Assembly: GCA_009692395.1 (NCBI GenBank)
Contig: SHZG01000027.1
Coordinates: 1-15,446, forward strand
DNA length: 15,446 nt
Source: Methylococcales bacterium
GTDB taxonomy: Bacteria; Pseudomonadota; Gammaproteobacteria; Methylococcales; Methylomonadaceae
Direction: 5' to 3'
Shown: positions 1-7,844 of the stretch, piece by piece
Position numbering within the stretch: the first letter of the stretch is position 1
Layout: every line of letters begins with the position of its first letter
Translations under genes and position numbers: made by a program
The notes under the pieces: generated by a model
What the model saw: only the letters and a program-made list of their open reading frames with translations
Database searches by the model: none
Told to the model about the DNA's origin: nothing

Positions 1-68
1 TTGCGTCCTGACTTGCCAATCTGGTTACTTTTACAGAATGGACAGGTGATTTCTTGGTAGCAGCTCAT
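1..68 (-). CDS. IS1-family transposase InsA-like protein, N-terminal fragment
   Basis: The frame opens with ATG at 68-66 and runs off the window after about 22 codons. It starts MSCYQEITCPFCKSNQIGKS. The CxxC pair fits the zinc-finger N-terminus of the InsA-like DNA-binding part of IS1 transposases. No strong ribosome binding site precedes it, which is common for IS genes with low expression. It is identical to the fragment at the right edge. The family call rests on a short stretch, so it is firm for 'IS transposase' and less firm for the exact IS group. Confidence 0.7.
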   Translation of the reverse strand, partial: MSCYQEITCPFCKSNQIGKSGR

Positions 69-142
69 AAGGTCTTTTAGGTAAGTGTGATTTTATTCTG
101 CCCGTGATTTTAATCTATCATCACAGATTTAACCCACTACCC
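1..142 (-). mobile_element. IS1-like insertion sequence, partial copy (left window edge)
   Basis: The first 142 bases are the exact reverse complement of the last part of the window (15300 onward), so one end of the same mobile element is present at both edges in opposite orientation. Read on the minus strand, the element begins GGGTAGTGGGTTAAATC and soon opens a reading frame with a CPFC zinc-knuckle start, typical of the InsA-type N-terminus of IS1-family transposases. Only this end is visible; the body and far inverted repeat lie outside. The outermost base is uncertain by one or two positions because position 143 also matches the other copy by chance. No target-site duplication can be tested, since only one side of each copy is present. 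Confidence 0.85.
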
Positions 143-815
143 ATTTTTTAAAGTCAGCCAAGACCTTGGCTGCACCGCTAAATTGAAAAAAGTAATGAAC
201 ATGACTGCCTGCTTGCAAAATACCAGTTGCCGACAAGTCCGCTTCATTCATTAACACACGCGGTGAGACACTATAAAAATCGCCACGTTTATCGGGTTCA
301 TAAGTGACAATCTGGGTAATGATTAATGGCTTTTCACCGACTGTCAGCACATCGCCGATATGCAGTTTTAATGCGGATAATACCCGTTTTTCTAGCCACA
401 CCGTGCCGCTATCGGGGCCTTTATGCTGTTCGCTTTCGGCACTCTGCTCCGTCGTTTGGGTTTTTAAAAACCCGCGTAACGGATACGCTGCACTCACCGA
501 TTTAATGCTTGCTAACAGCATTTCGTCGTGTTCCATTAACACGCTGGAAAATTCAACGGTGCCTGCTTGAGTCAATTTCAGTTGCGTTGCTTGGTCTTGC
601 CAAGTGCTAGGTATTGCCGCAGGGCTAGCAATCACTAAATCCGCCGCTAAAAACTCTGCTGCCTGCATAACCATCGTGTTTTGTAAGCGGTCAGCAAATA
701 AGGCGATAGCCGTGGAACTAGTGACGGCAATCAGTAATGCCAGCACCAAGATGGTTAATTCCCCTGAACGACTGTCACGCCATAATAGCCGTAGAGCCAG
801 ATTAAAACGATTCAT
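129..815 (-). pseudogene. ybbP: YbbP/FtsX-type ABC transporter permease, truncated by the IS
   Basis: The N-terminus MNRFNLALRLLWRDSRSGEL followed by a hydrophobic segment (about residues 21-43) and then ADRL...AAEFLAADLVIAS is characteristic of the YbbP-like permeases of MacB/FtsX architecture, thought to work with a YbbA ATPase in export of lipids or hydrophobic molecules. Family members are about 800 residues long. Here the frame reaches the IS junction near position 143 after roughly 225 residues, and its last few codons and stop (129-131) are IS sequence. What remains is the first membrane helix and part of the periplasmic domain, so the product cannot be functional. The start at 815 was chosen because family homology begins there. 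An in-frame ATG at 872 would add 19 residues and shares a 14-base sequence with the 815 start. No ybbA-like ATPase gene is visible upstream. Confidence 0.8.
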
Positions 816-980
816 AATTAATAACTCATAAGGACTAAATTTGACTGTTGTTTTGTATTTAAAACGATTCATACTCCGCCGTTTATAGAAAAGATTAGCC
901 TTACTTTACTATGAAAAACACAACATTTTTGTTAAACATTTCTGGGCTTGCCTTAATACTGGGTAGAAAAATGATAAAGA

Positions 981-1010
981 TTGACATTACTTAATGTACA
1001 CCTATACAAT
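981..1010 (+). promoter_or_regulatory. Sigma70-type promoter for the cold-shock gene
   Basis: TTGACA at 981-986 is a perfect -35 box, followed after 18 bases by TACAAT at 1005-1010 (one mismatch from the -10 consensus). Transcription would start near 1017, giving an untranslated leader of about 150 bases before the csp ATG at 1167. Long 5' leaders are a known feature of cspA-type genes, where the leader acts as a temperature-responsive RNA. Whether this leader does so is inference. The rest of 873-1166 shows no gene. Confidence 0.6.
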
Positions 1011-1166
1011 AGGCTCAGCTTGAAATTGATTTACCGTTATGCTTATCTTTACGAAGTTTTTCTGTGATTGCTCGTCCTGTTATCATAAGTATTTTTAAAT
1101 TTTACAGCTCCATTATACCCGCCTTACAAAAGGCTATTTACTTACTTTTATATATTAGGATTCACA

Positions 1167-1367
1167 ATGACTACTGGTGTTGTTAAATGGTTTAACGCAG
1201 AAAAAGGTTTCGGTTTTATTTCACAAGAAGGCGGTCCTGATGTTTTTGTTCACTTTCGTAACATTAACAGTTCTGGCTTTAAATCGCTAGACGAAGGCCA
1301 AAAAGTTCAGTTTACTGTAACTCAAGGTCAAAAAGGCCCGCAAGCAGAAGATGTAACACTTATCTAA
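1167..1367 (+). CDS. CspA-family cold-shock protein
   Basis: This is a 66-residue single cold-shock domain, the normal length for the family. It binds single-stranded RNA and DNA and acts as an RNA chaperone in the cytoplasm. The RNP1 motif KGFGFI lies at residues 13-18 and RNP2 VFVHF at 26-30, preceded by the standard VVKWFNAEKG. The start is supported by AGGA about seven bases upstream. It is monocistronic: a promoter with a long leader lies upstream and a strong hairpin terminator follows the stop. Gammaproteobacteria carry several paralogues, and cold induction cannot be assigned to this one from its protein sequence, so no csp letter is given. Confidence 0.95.
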   Translation: MTTGVVKWFNAEKGFGFISQEGGPDVFVHFRNINSSGFKSLDEGQKVQFTVTQGQKGPQAEDVTLI

Positions 1368-1376
1368 TGCAACTCT

Positions 1377-1420
1377 CAGGTGGTAGCTCTCATCTGTGAG
1401 CTACCACCTGCTTTTATTCT
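1377..1420 (+). terminator. Strong intrinsic terminator after csp
   Basis: A perfect 13-bp stem, CAGGTGGTAGCTC (1377-1389) pairing with 1398-1410, encloses an 8-base loop. A T-rich tail (CTTTTATTCT) follows. It lies ten bases after the csp stop codon and separates csp from the downstream membrane gene. Confidence 0.9.
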
Positions 1421-1540
1421 CTCACAGATAATTCCTGCTTTCCTTTCTTTTACATCACCTTACTATCAAAGTACCGCGTGTTGTAACAAATGTATTATCA
1501 TTGTCTCATTAAAAACAACCCGCCAACAAGGCGATAAATA

Positions 1541-3760
1541 ATGAGCCAAGATTCAAAAACTAATCACAACCTTTTCACCATCGCCTTATTTTCTGGAACA
1601 TTATTTGTCAGTGCCTCCCTGATGTTTGTGTTGCAACCGTTATTTGGTAAACTTTTATTACCCTTACTGGGTGGTTCGCCAGCGGTATGGAACACCTGTA
1701 TGGTGTTTTATCAAAGTATTTTATTCCTTGGTTATCTTTATGCTCACACGCTGTCTACGCGCTGTCGGCAACACCAACAAATTTTTTTACACATTGCTAT
1801 TATTGCACTGAGTTTATTAGCATTGCCCGTTGCTTTGCCTGAAAACACCATTCCACCCACTGACAGTAATCCTACATTCTGGCTATGCTGGACATTATTT
1901 CTAGCAATTGGTTTGCCATTTTTTGTGCTATCCACCACTGCGCCATTGATACAAAAATGGTTTTCAAAAATTGGACATCCTAGCAGTGATGATCCTTATT
2001 TTCTCTATGCTGCCAGTAACACAGGCAGTTTAATCGCGCTATTAAGTTATCCCTTTTTATTAGAGCCAAGCATCGGTTTAGCCAATCAACAAACCGATTG
2101 GAGTATTGGTTATTGGCTATTGTGCTTATTAATTGCCGCGTGTGGCTTGCTGTTATGGAAACGCCAACAACCTAATGCCGTTTTAGAAACTCAGACACCT
2201 ATCGTGGACAAGCTAACGTGGTCAACGAAACTGCATTGGCTAGCACTAGCGTTCGTTCCCTCCAGCTTATTATTGGGTTTAACCAATTTTATCAGCACGG
2301 ACATTGCCTCCGTGCCGCTGTTATGGATTATTCCGCTAACCGTCTATTTACTGTCGTTTATCATCGTATTTTCGCACTGGAATGACGCAGTGCATCCTTG
2401 GATGGTCAAACTACAACCTTTGGTATTAGTGCCGTTTATTGCCTACGCGTTTGTTAATCCCGCCGATTTGCCGTATTGGGTGTATTTAATTTTACATATC
2501 TTGGCATTTTTCTTTGCCGTCATGGTATGTCATGGCGAACTAGCGAAAGACAGACCACCTACCCAACACTTAACCAGCTTCTACTTGATTATGTCGTTTG
2601 CGGGTATGTTAGGAGGAATGTTTAACACCTTTGTCGCTCCGTTTATTTTTAATGGCATTTATGAATATCCGTTGATGATTGTTGCTGCTTTATTGTTACG
2701 TCCTGGGGCAGTCAACACCCGCTTACACTGGCAGCTTATCGTCCCTGTTGTATTACTGAGCATCGGTTTAATACTGTATGCCAATGTTAATGACTTGCTA
2801 CAACACTTCGACAATATCGCGCTCAGCTTAATTGCTTTAAGTATTATGGTTTATTTTCTCAGAAATCAAACGGTAAGCTACGCCCTGACAATCGGTGTCA
2901 TCATGTTCTTAGCACTCAGTTTGCATGGGCTATCTTCACATACGCTCTACCAAGAACGCAGTTTTTTTGGTGTCATGGCGGTGCGTGAAAGCGTATTGAC
3001 CGATGAAAACAACCAACCCGAAACCTATCATGAACTGTTTCACGGCACGACTAAACACGGCGCACAACGCTTGCCTGAACCACTGGCAAAAATCCCACTG
3101 ACGTATTACAGTCAACCCGGCCCGATGGGGCAGTTATTTACAACCTTTGATGCAACTAATGCTAATTGGAATATTGGTCTTGTTGGACTCGGTGCAGGCG
3201 CGTTAGCGTGTTATGCCAAGCCAAGCCAACAGTGGACATTGTATGAAATTGATCCGTTAGTCATTGATATTGCTAAAAATACTGATTATTTTACTTATCT
3301 CAGTCGCTGTCTACCCAATCCCAATATGCGAGTCGGTGATGCACGTTTAGCGTTAGAAAAAGAACCTGACCAGCATTTTGATTTATTAGTCATGGATGCG
3401 TTTAGCTCAGATGCTGTTCCCACGCATTTATTAACTAAAGAAGCACTGGCGTTATATTTCAAAAAACTAAAGCCCAATGGCATACTGGCTCTACACATCA
3501 CCAACCGCCATTTAGCATTGAAAAAAGTATTATCCATTCATGCCGAACAAGACCATTTTGCCGCGCTAATCCAAGAATTTAAAGCCCCAGAAGCGATGCC
3601 GCTGGTGGTGGATACCGACTGGGTCGTGATGGCAAAGCAACCTGAAACCTTAGAAAAACTGCATTTAAGCACGATGGGTAACTGGCAAACGATGCCATTA
3701 TATTTTGATATGCGTCCGTGGACAGATGACTTCACCAATATAGTGAAGATATGGAAATAA
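1541..3760 (+). CDS. Fused MFS-like membrane / spermidine synthase-like protein
   Basis: This 739-residue protein has two parts. Residues of roughly 10-470 are strongly hydrophobic with about ten or more membrane helices. The C-terminal part is a cytoplasmic methyltransferase or aminopropyltransferase-fold domain. That domain shows a nucleotide-binding glycine loop GLGAG at 549-553, the acidic strand end YEID at 568-571, GDAR at 599-602 and DAFSSDAVP from 619, in the order found in spermidine synthases (SpeE). This architecture is annotated as 'fused MFS/spermidine synthase', and its substrate is not established in general. No speD (decarboxylated SAM supply) lies nearby, so polyamine synthesis should not be assumed. 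The start is supported by AAGGCG about nine bases upstream. The gene stands alone between the csp terminator and a convergent hairpin. Confidence 0.85.
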   Translation: MSQDSKTNHNLFTIALFSGTLFVSASLMFVLQPLFGKLLLPLLGGSPAVWNTCMVFYQSILFLGYLYAHTLSTRCRQHQQIFLHIAIIALSLLALPVALPENTIPPTDSNPTFWLCWTLFLAIGLPFFVLSTTAPLIQKWFSKIGHPSSDDPYFLYAASNTGSLIALLSYPFLLEPSIGLANQQTDWSIGYWLLCLLIAACGLLLWKRQQPNAVLETQTPIVDKLTWSTKLHWLALAFVPSSLLLGLTNFISTDIASVPLLWIIPLTVYLLSFIIVFSHWNDAVHPWMVKLQPLVLVPFIAYAFVNPADLPYWVYLILHILAFFFAVMVCHGELAKDRPPTQHLTSFYLIMSFAGMLGGMFNTFVAPFIFNGIYEYPLMIVAALLLRPGAVNTRLHWQLIVPVVLLSIGLILYANVNDLLQHFDNIALSLIALSIMVYFLRNQTVSYALTIGVIMFLALSLHGLSSHTLYQERSFFGVMAVRESVLTDENNQPETYHELFHGTTKHGAQRLPEPLAKIPLTYYSQPGPMGQLFTTFDATNANWNIGLVGLGAGALACYAKPSQQWTLYEIDPLVIDIAKNTDYFTYLSRCLPNPNMRVGDARLALEKEPDQHFDLLVMDAFSSDAVPTHLLTKEALALYFKKLKPNGILALHITNRHLALKKVLSIHAEQDHFAALIQEFKAPEAMPLVVDTDWVVMAKQPETLEKLHLSTMGNWQTMPLYFDMRPWTDDFTNIVKIWK

Positions 3761-3770
3761 AACGGTAGGC

Positions 3771-3804
3771 TAATGGGTTAGTGAAAACTAACCCATTACT
3801 TTAT
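3771..3804. terminator. Convergent hairpin between the membrane/SpeE-like gene and aspS
   Basis: A perfect 11-bp stem, TAATGGGTTAG (3771-3781) with CTAACCCATTA (3788-3798), has a six-base TGAAAA loop. It lies between two convergent genes, and T-rich stretches follow on both strands (CTTTAT on plus, GTTTTATTT a little further on minus). It probably ends transcription from both directions. Confidence 0.7.
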
Positions 3805-3812
3805 CAGGCAAA

Positions 3813-5597
3813 TTACTCTTTAACTTTTCCAGCAGGTTTAATCAAGCGAATGCCCAATTCTTTTAATTGTTCATCGGTCACAACCGCAGGTGCGCTCACT
3901 AATGGACACGCCGCTGATTGAGTTTTTGGGAACGCAATCACATCACGAATCGACGTTGAATGTGTCATTAACATCACTAAACGATCCAAACCAAATGCCA
4001 AACCACCGTGCGGCGGTGCGCCGTATTTCAGTGCATCTAATAAGAAGCCGAATTTTTCGCGGGCTTCTTCTTCGCCGATGCCTAAAACTTCAAATACAGT
4101 TTGCTGCATAGAAGTACGGTTGATACGAATAGAACCGCCGCCGACTTCTGTGCCGTTTAACACTAAGTCATAAGCGCGAGACAAGGCAGTCGCAGGATTT
4201 GCTACTAAGTCTTCCACTGAACAGCTAGGCGCGGTAAATGGATGATGAATCGCATTGAAACGCCCTGCTTTTTCATCCCAGTCAAACATGGGGAAATCCA
4301 CCACCCAAACAGGTTTCCACTCGCCTTGTAGCAAGTTTAAATTGTGTCCGAGTTTGACACGCAACGCGCCCATTGCTTCATTCACAATACTGGCTTTATC
4401 TGCACCAAAGAAAATTAAATCGCCTGTGTGTGCGCCAGTTTTAGCTAATACGCTAGCCCATACTTCGGCAGGTGCGAATTTCACAATCGGTGATTGCAAA
4501 CCATCAATGCCCGCGTCTAAGTCGTTGACTTTAATGTATGCCAAACCTTTCGCGCCATAAATGCTGACGTATTTAGTTAAATCGTCAATGTCTTTACGGC
4601 TTAATTCACTCGCATTCGGGACGCGCATCGCAACGACGCGACCTTTAGGATCATTCGCAGGCGCAGAGAATACTTTGAAATCAACTGCTTTCATGTCGTC
4701 GCCGATGTCCACTAATTCCAGCGGAATGCGTAAGTCTGGGCGGTCTATACCGTAACGTGAAATAGATTCAGCATAAGTAATACGCGGGAATGTTGCATCC
4801 AATTCCACGTTGATAACTTTAGCAAATAACTGACGAATCATCTCTTCCATGACATTCATGATTTGGTCTTCAGTCATGAACGAAGTTTCTATATCAAGCT
4901 GAGTAAATTCAGGTTGACGGTCGGCGCGTAAATCTTCATCACGGAAACAACGCACCACTTGATAATAACGGTCAAAACCTGCCACCATCAACATTTGTTT
5001 ATACAACTGTGGCGATTGCGGCAACGCGAAAAATGAATTTTCGTGGGTGCGGCTTGGCACGATGTAATCACGCGCCCCCTCAGGTGTCGCTTTAGTCAAA
5101 TACGGCGTTTCGATTTCGAAAAATTCATTGTCATCGAGGAAGTTACGCAATACGCGCGTTACATCACGACGCACTTTCATTTTTTCTTGCATTACCACGC
5201 GGCGCAAGTCGATGTAACGGTATTTTAAGCGCAGTTCTTCGTTGACTTCGATGTCGCTTTCAATTGGGAACGGTGGCGTTTCTGATTCGTTTAATACCAC
5301 GATGTTTTTGGCTAACAGCTCAATTTCGCCAGAGTGCATATTGGCGTTGACTGTACCTTCTGGACGATGACGCACCACAGCAGTAATTTGTAAAACATAT
5401 TCACTGCGAACCTGTTCAGCAGTGGCAAACGCTTCGGCATAGTCAGGGTCAACCACGACCTGCACTAAACCCGCACGGTCGCGTAAATCAATAAAAATAA
5501 CGCCGCCATGATCGCGTCGTCTGTGTACCCAACCGCAAATTGAAACGGTTTCGCCTAGTTGTTGTGTATTCAGTTCTCCGCACTTGTGAGTACGCAT
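3813..5597 (-). CDS. aspS: Aspartyl-tRNA synthetase (possibly non-discriminating, Asp/Asn)
   Basis: This is a 594-residue class IIb aminoacyl-tRNA synthetase of full bacterial length. An N-terminal OB-fold anticodon-binding domain (about 1-110, with CGWVHRRRDHGG) comes first. The catalytic core follows, interrupted by the bacterial GAD insertion (about 285-420). Motif 2 (FRDEDLRADRQPEFTQ) starts at 218 and motif 3 (GLAFGLDRL) lies at 532-540. It charges tRNA with aspartate. His30 and Gly81 sit where discriminating enzymes such as E. coli's carry Leu30 and a different residue. This His/Gly pair is reported for the non-discriminating Pseudomonas enzyme, which also charges tRNA-Asn for GatCAB amidation. 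The start is preceded by AAGGAAA. In related genomes aspS usually follows fmdB directly; here about 2.7 kb separates them. Confidence 0.97.
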   Translation of the reverse strand: MRTHKCGELNTQQLGETVSICGWVHRRRDHGGVIFIDLRDRAGLVQVVVDPDYAEAFATAEQVRSEYVLQITAVVRHRPEGTVNANMHSGEIELLAKNIVVLNESETPPFPIESDIEVNEELRLKYRYIDLRRVVMQEKMKVRRDVTRVLRNFLDDNEFFEIETPYLTKATPEGARDYIVPSRTHENSFFALPQSPQLYKQMLMVAGFDRYYQVVRCFRDEDLRADRQPEFTQLDIETSFMTEDQIMNVMEEMIRQLFAKVINVELDATFPRITYAESISRYGIDRPDLRIPLELVDIGDDMKAVDFKVFSAPANDPKGRVVAMRVPNASELSRKDIDDLTKYVSIYGAKGLAYIKVNDLDAGIDGLQSPIVKFAPAEVWASVLAKTGAHTGDLIFFGADKASIVNEAMGALRVKLGHNLNLLQGEWKPVWVVDFPMFDWDEKAGRFNAIHHPFTAPSCSVEDLVANPATALSRAYDLVLNGTEVGGGSIRINRTSMQQTVFEVLGIGEEEAREKFGFLLDALKYGAPPHGGLAFGLDRLVMLMTHSTSIRDVIAFPKTQSAACPLVSAPAVVTDEQLKELGIRLIKPAGKVKE

Positions 5598-5660
5598 AAA
5601 GTTTCCTTGTTGGTTTAAAAAGTAAATTGGGTTTATTGTGTTATTGAAATTCGACAGAGA

Positions 5661-5927
5661 TTAAGATTTGTACACATCACCTCTACTATCCGCTTTATAA
5701 ACATAAATGAATAATTCAGTGTCTGTCATTTCATATAAAAAGCGATATTTTCCGATACGAAGCCTAAAGTGTCCTTTTTTATTTATCATCGCTTTAATAT
5801 CAAGGTTTGAAGAACGAGGATTATTACTTAGCTGTTCAAAAACCATGATAATTTTTATTTTTAACTGATGTTCAGATTTATCTAAAAATTTCACAACCTG
5901 CTTGGAAAATTCTAACTTATAAGCCAT
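5661..5927 (-). CDS. RelE/ParE-family toxin
   Basis: This 88-residue protein has the compact RelE-fold pattern: an N-terminal strand MAYKLEFSKQVVKFL, a helical hairpin, a conserved LSNNPR turn at 33-38, and a C-terminal sheet carrying basic residues R55, R57, R62 and R82 in RLRIGKYRFLY and RGDVYK. RelE-type toxins cleave mRNA in the ribosomal A site, whereas ParE relatives poison gyrase. The Arg-rich RLR..YR pattern favours the RelE side but does not settle it. The start overlaps the end of the upstream antitoxin gene by 11 bases, so the two are translationally coupled. GC is low here (17 of 60 bases in 5701-5760, counted by hand). Confidence 0.85.
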   Translation of the reverse strand: MAYKLEFSKQVVKFLDKSEHQLKIKIIMVFEQLSNNPRSSNLDIKAMINKKGHFRLRIGKYRFLYEMTDTELFIYVYKADSRGDVYKS

Positions 5928-6129
5928 ATTTTTCTTTTAGGCTTGCTAACGAAATACTATCCCCTGATTTTTTTTCAGCGACAGCCGTTTGATAATCTCT
6001 TTCATCCTCTGGTGTAAATGTCATATCATCATATTCAAGTATTTTTACCGCATCGCTGGGCAATAGTCGCAAAAAAGATAAGACGGTATCTTTAAGATCA
6101 TCACTTATTTCTAATAATACTGTTTGCAT
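5917..6129 (-). CDS. Antitoxin partner of the RelE-type toxin
   Basis: This 70-residue protein lies directly upstream of the RelE-like toxin and overlaps it by 11 bases, the standard antitoxin-first order of type II modules. The N-terminal half (ISDDLKDTVLSFLRLLP) looks like a short dimerisation or DNA-binding region. The C-terminal half is charged and likely flexible (EDERDYQTAVAEKKSGDSIS), ending LKEKYGL, as expected for a segment that wraps round and neutralises the toxin. GGAG precedes the ATG by about nine bases. I do not recognise the antitoxin subfamily with certainty. It probably also represses its own promoter, by family habit; no operator was identified. Confidence 0.75.
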   Translation of the reverse strand: MQTVLLEISDDLKDTVLSFLRLLPSDAVKILEYDDMTFTPEDERDYQTAVAEKKSGDSISLASLKEKYGL

Positions 6130-6155
6130 TTTATTATCTCCAAAAGAATTGAGTT

Positions 6156-6171
6156 GCGTAGGTTGGGCTAC
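6156..6171. repeat. Half-copy of the GTAGGTTGGG-type palindromic repeat
   Basis: GCGTAGGTTGGGCTAC lies between the relBE-like and vapBC-like pairs. It matches one arm of the fuller palindromes at 6859-6890 and 8235-8265 without its mirror arm, so it looks like a degraded or solo copy of the same dispersed repeat. Confidence 0.5.
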
Positions 6172-6195
6172 TTTTTGAGTTAATGGGGGTAGATT

Positions 6196-6591
6196 TTAAG
6201 TCCAATTTTCGGTCTGTAAGTTTTTTACGCGATTAAATTCGCGTAGATTGTTGGACACTAAAACACACTGCTCACTCAGCGCATGAGCAGCGATTAACAA
6301 ATCATTTGAGCCAATTACTAAGCCTTGCTTTTCTAAGTCAGCACGGATTTCACCGTATTTTTCAGCCGCTGATTCATTAAAATTTAAAATAGGGATAGCG
6401 TTTTTTAAGGCAATAATTTGTTCAATATTTTTAATTGGATGCTGACTTTTCATCGCACCATAAAATAATTCTGTATCAGTAATTGACGACATACAAACCT
6501 GATTGGCATTCAGTGATTGCAGTTTTTCTAACACACGCGGCGGCTTATTGTTTTTAATATCAATGCAAATATTGGTGTCGAGCATATACAT
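6196..6591 (-). CDS. vapC: VapC-family PIN-domain toxin
   Basis: This 131-residue PIN-domain protein opens with MYMLDTNICIDI. The acidic residues expected to hold Mg2+ are D5, E41 (in TDTELFYG) and D97 (in SNDLLIAAHAL), with the conserved SNNLREF block at 113-119 near the fourth site. The length and motif spacing match VapC toxins, which are site-specific RNases that cut initiator tRNA or rRNA. The target of this one is unknown. Its ATG overlaps the stop of the upstream antitoxin gene by one base (TAATG), so translation is coupled. All catalytic residues are present, so the toxin looks intact. Confidence 0.9.
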   Translation of the reverse strand: MYMLDTNICIDIKNNKPPRVLEKLQSLNANQVCMSSITDTELFYGAMKSQHPIKNIEQIIALKNAIPILNFNESAAEKYGEIRADLEKQGLVIGSNDLLIAAHALSEQCVLVSNNLREFNRVKNLQTENWT

Positions 6592-6809
6592 TAAGAATCT
6601 TCCCTTATTTGTAAAGGCAATTGGTTTCTACCTTCACTCATAAAATCATCAGATAATTGAGTCAATATATTAAAAACACTATCTGCTTTTTGTTTATCTT
6701 TATCTTGTATTAAACCTAAGCGGAAATAATGCAGTAAATCATAAATGTCTGTATATTTCTCAGGGGGAATTAACGCAATTTCTTCGATTAATTGTTTTTG
6801 TAAAATCAT
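6591..6809 (-). CDS. VapB-type antitoxin (non-AbrB-like)
   Basis: This 72-residue protein sits immediately upstream of vapC with a one-base TAATG overlap. It starts MILQKQLIEEIALIPPEKYT and continues into DIYDLLHYFRLG, a helical pattern like that of small proteins of the DUF2281 type that pair with PIN toxins. The tail DFMSEGRNQLPLQIRED is the likely toxin-wrapping segment. No SpoVT/AbrB strand pattern is visible, so it is not the common VapB fold. The call rests on position, size and the tail rather than on a certain family match. A GAGAG stretch lies upstream of the ATG. Confidence 0.75.
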   Translation of the reverse strand: MILQKQLIEEIALIPPEKYTDIYDLLHYFRLGLIQDKDKQKADSVFNILTQLSDDFMSEGRNQLPLQIREDS

Positions 6810-6858
6810 GACTGCTCTCTATGACTTAAGTGTTAATGCAATTTATTTTAGTTGTTTT

Positions 6859-6890
6859 GTTGGGTTGCAAAAAGCGCAACCCAACCTACG
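6859..6890. repeat. GTAGGTTGGGTTGC-type palindromic repeat
   Basis: GTTGGGTTGC (6859-6868) pairs perfectly with GCAACCCAAC (6876-6885) over a seven-base loop. It is followed by CTACG, giving the reverse-strand form CGTAGGTTGGGTTGC. It lies upstream of the vapB-like gene. The rest of 6810-7034 holds no gene I can support; a 76-codon plus-strand frame there has no recognisable content. Confidence 0.75.
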
Positions 6891-7034
6891 CGCCTAACGT
6901 ACACGGTACGCGCTTAAATATGCTCCTCAATAATTCTACTTATACCATCGCTATCATTATAAAGAACATCTGGAATTATTTTTCTGTAGTACATACTTCG
7001 CCAAATCATACTTACAGCGTATTCAGGTGCTTCA

Positions 7035-7844
7035 TCATATTGGTAGATTCATCTCATTAGATATAGCAATAACACCAACCGCATGAATTTGACTATTACC
7101 AACCCGATTATTAAAGTAATTTTGTACAGCTTGCATCTGATTTTGTTCCTGTTGAAACTCGGCAATCATACTTCCTTTATCGTAATACCCATTATTAAAG
7201 TATGGGTCATCCCAGTCTGGAGCATCTTTCATGCCCAAATGAGTTTGTAAATATTGCTTGTATTCTTCGCCAAGATGATTAGCGTGTTGGTTTTTTACAC
7301 AAACGCTCCAAATCTCAATGTTTGACTCCTCATATTTTCCAGATTCGTAGCCTAAAATAGCAAGATTATAACTATGAGAGCGGCAATGACATTTCTGAAT
7401 ATAATTAGTTGAAAATGTATGGTAGTACGATATTAAATCGTAGAATTCATGGAGAAATGATTGAACTAACTTAAACTCATTTTTTATGACTACAATGTTT
7501 TCAAAACTATTTTTAGCCGATTGAGACCAATTAAAACTACCTGTAATAACTATTTCATCATCAATTATACAAAATTTGTTGTGCATCAGTGATGAGGACA
7601 ATCTTGTATCAATAGGATATAGATGGTATAGATTAGATGCTGGGATTCCATGATTTAGATTAGTGAAATCATTATTATATACAACTTCTATTTTAATGCT
7701 TCTTTGAGCCAATTGTTGTAAAGTCGGTGCATAAACTTGACCATTTATCCATGCTACGCAGATTTTGACCGACTCTTGCGATGATTTTAGGAGTTTTAAA
7801 ATCTCATATTCAATATCTTCAAAATATGTATCTACTGTAATTTT
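7035..7844 (-). CDS. Phospholipase D-like (HKD) nuclease-type protein, 5' end uncertain
   Basis: One complete HKD motif is visible: H44, K46 and D51 with G58, S59 and N61 in LMHNKFCIIDDEIVITGSFN, numbering from a TTG codon at 7712. Single-HKD proteins of the Nuc/PLD type act as dimers, mostly as phosphodiesterases or nucleases. The open frame continues upstream of that TTG to 7844, with the sequence VDTYFEDIEYEILKLLKSS then VKICVAWI, the expected first strand and helix of a PLD domain. That region belongs to the protein but has no ATG, GTG or TTG; a TAA at 7847-7845 stops it. Either a rare start such as ATT at 7841 is used or the 5' end has been lost. The roughly 130-residue C-terminal part, with a CHC cluster, is not recognised. 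It is very AT-rich (17 of 60 GC in 7501-7560). Confidence 0.75.
   Translation of the reverse strand, partial: KITVDTYFEDIEYEILKLLKSSQESVKICVAWINGQVYAPTLQQLAQRSIKIEVVYNNDFTNLNHGIPASNLYHLYPIDTRLSSSLMHNKFCIIDDEIVITGSFNWSQSAKNSFENIVVIKNEFKLVQSFLHEFYDLISYYHTFSTNYIQKCHCRSHSYNLAILGYESGKYEESNIEIWSVCVKNQHANHLGEEYKQYLQTHLGMKDAPDWDDPYFNNGYYDKGSMIAEFQQEQNQMQAVQNYFNNRVGNSQIHAVGVIAISNEMNLPI

Noticed and set aside
304..570. Plus-strand frames inside ybbP, and similar frames opposite aspS, pyrC and hemF
   Set aside because: They lie antisense to clear genes, with low-complexity products and no ribosome sites; they are shadows of the real coding frames.
1541..3760. Calling this gene speE
   Set aside because: The fusion to a large membrane domain and lack of polyamine neighbours make the standard speE role unsupported.
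6830..7060. 76-codon plus-strand reading frame
   Set aside because: It runs through a palindromic repeat and into the 3' end of the PLD gene on the other strand, and its product has no recognisable pattern.
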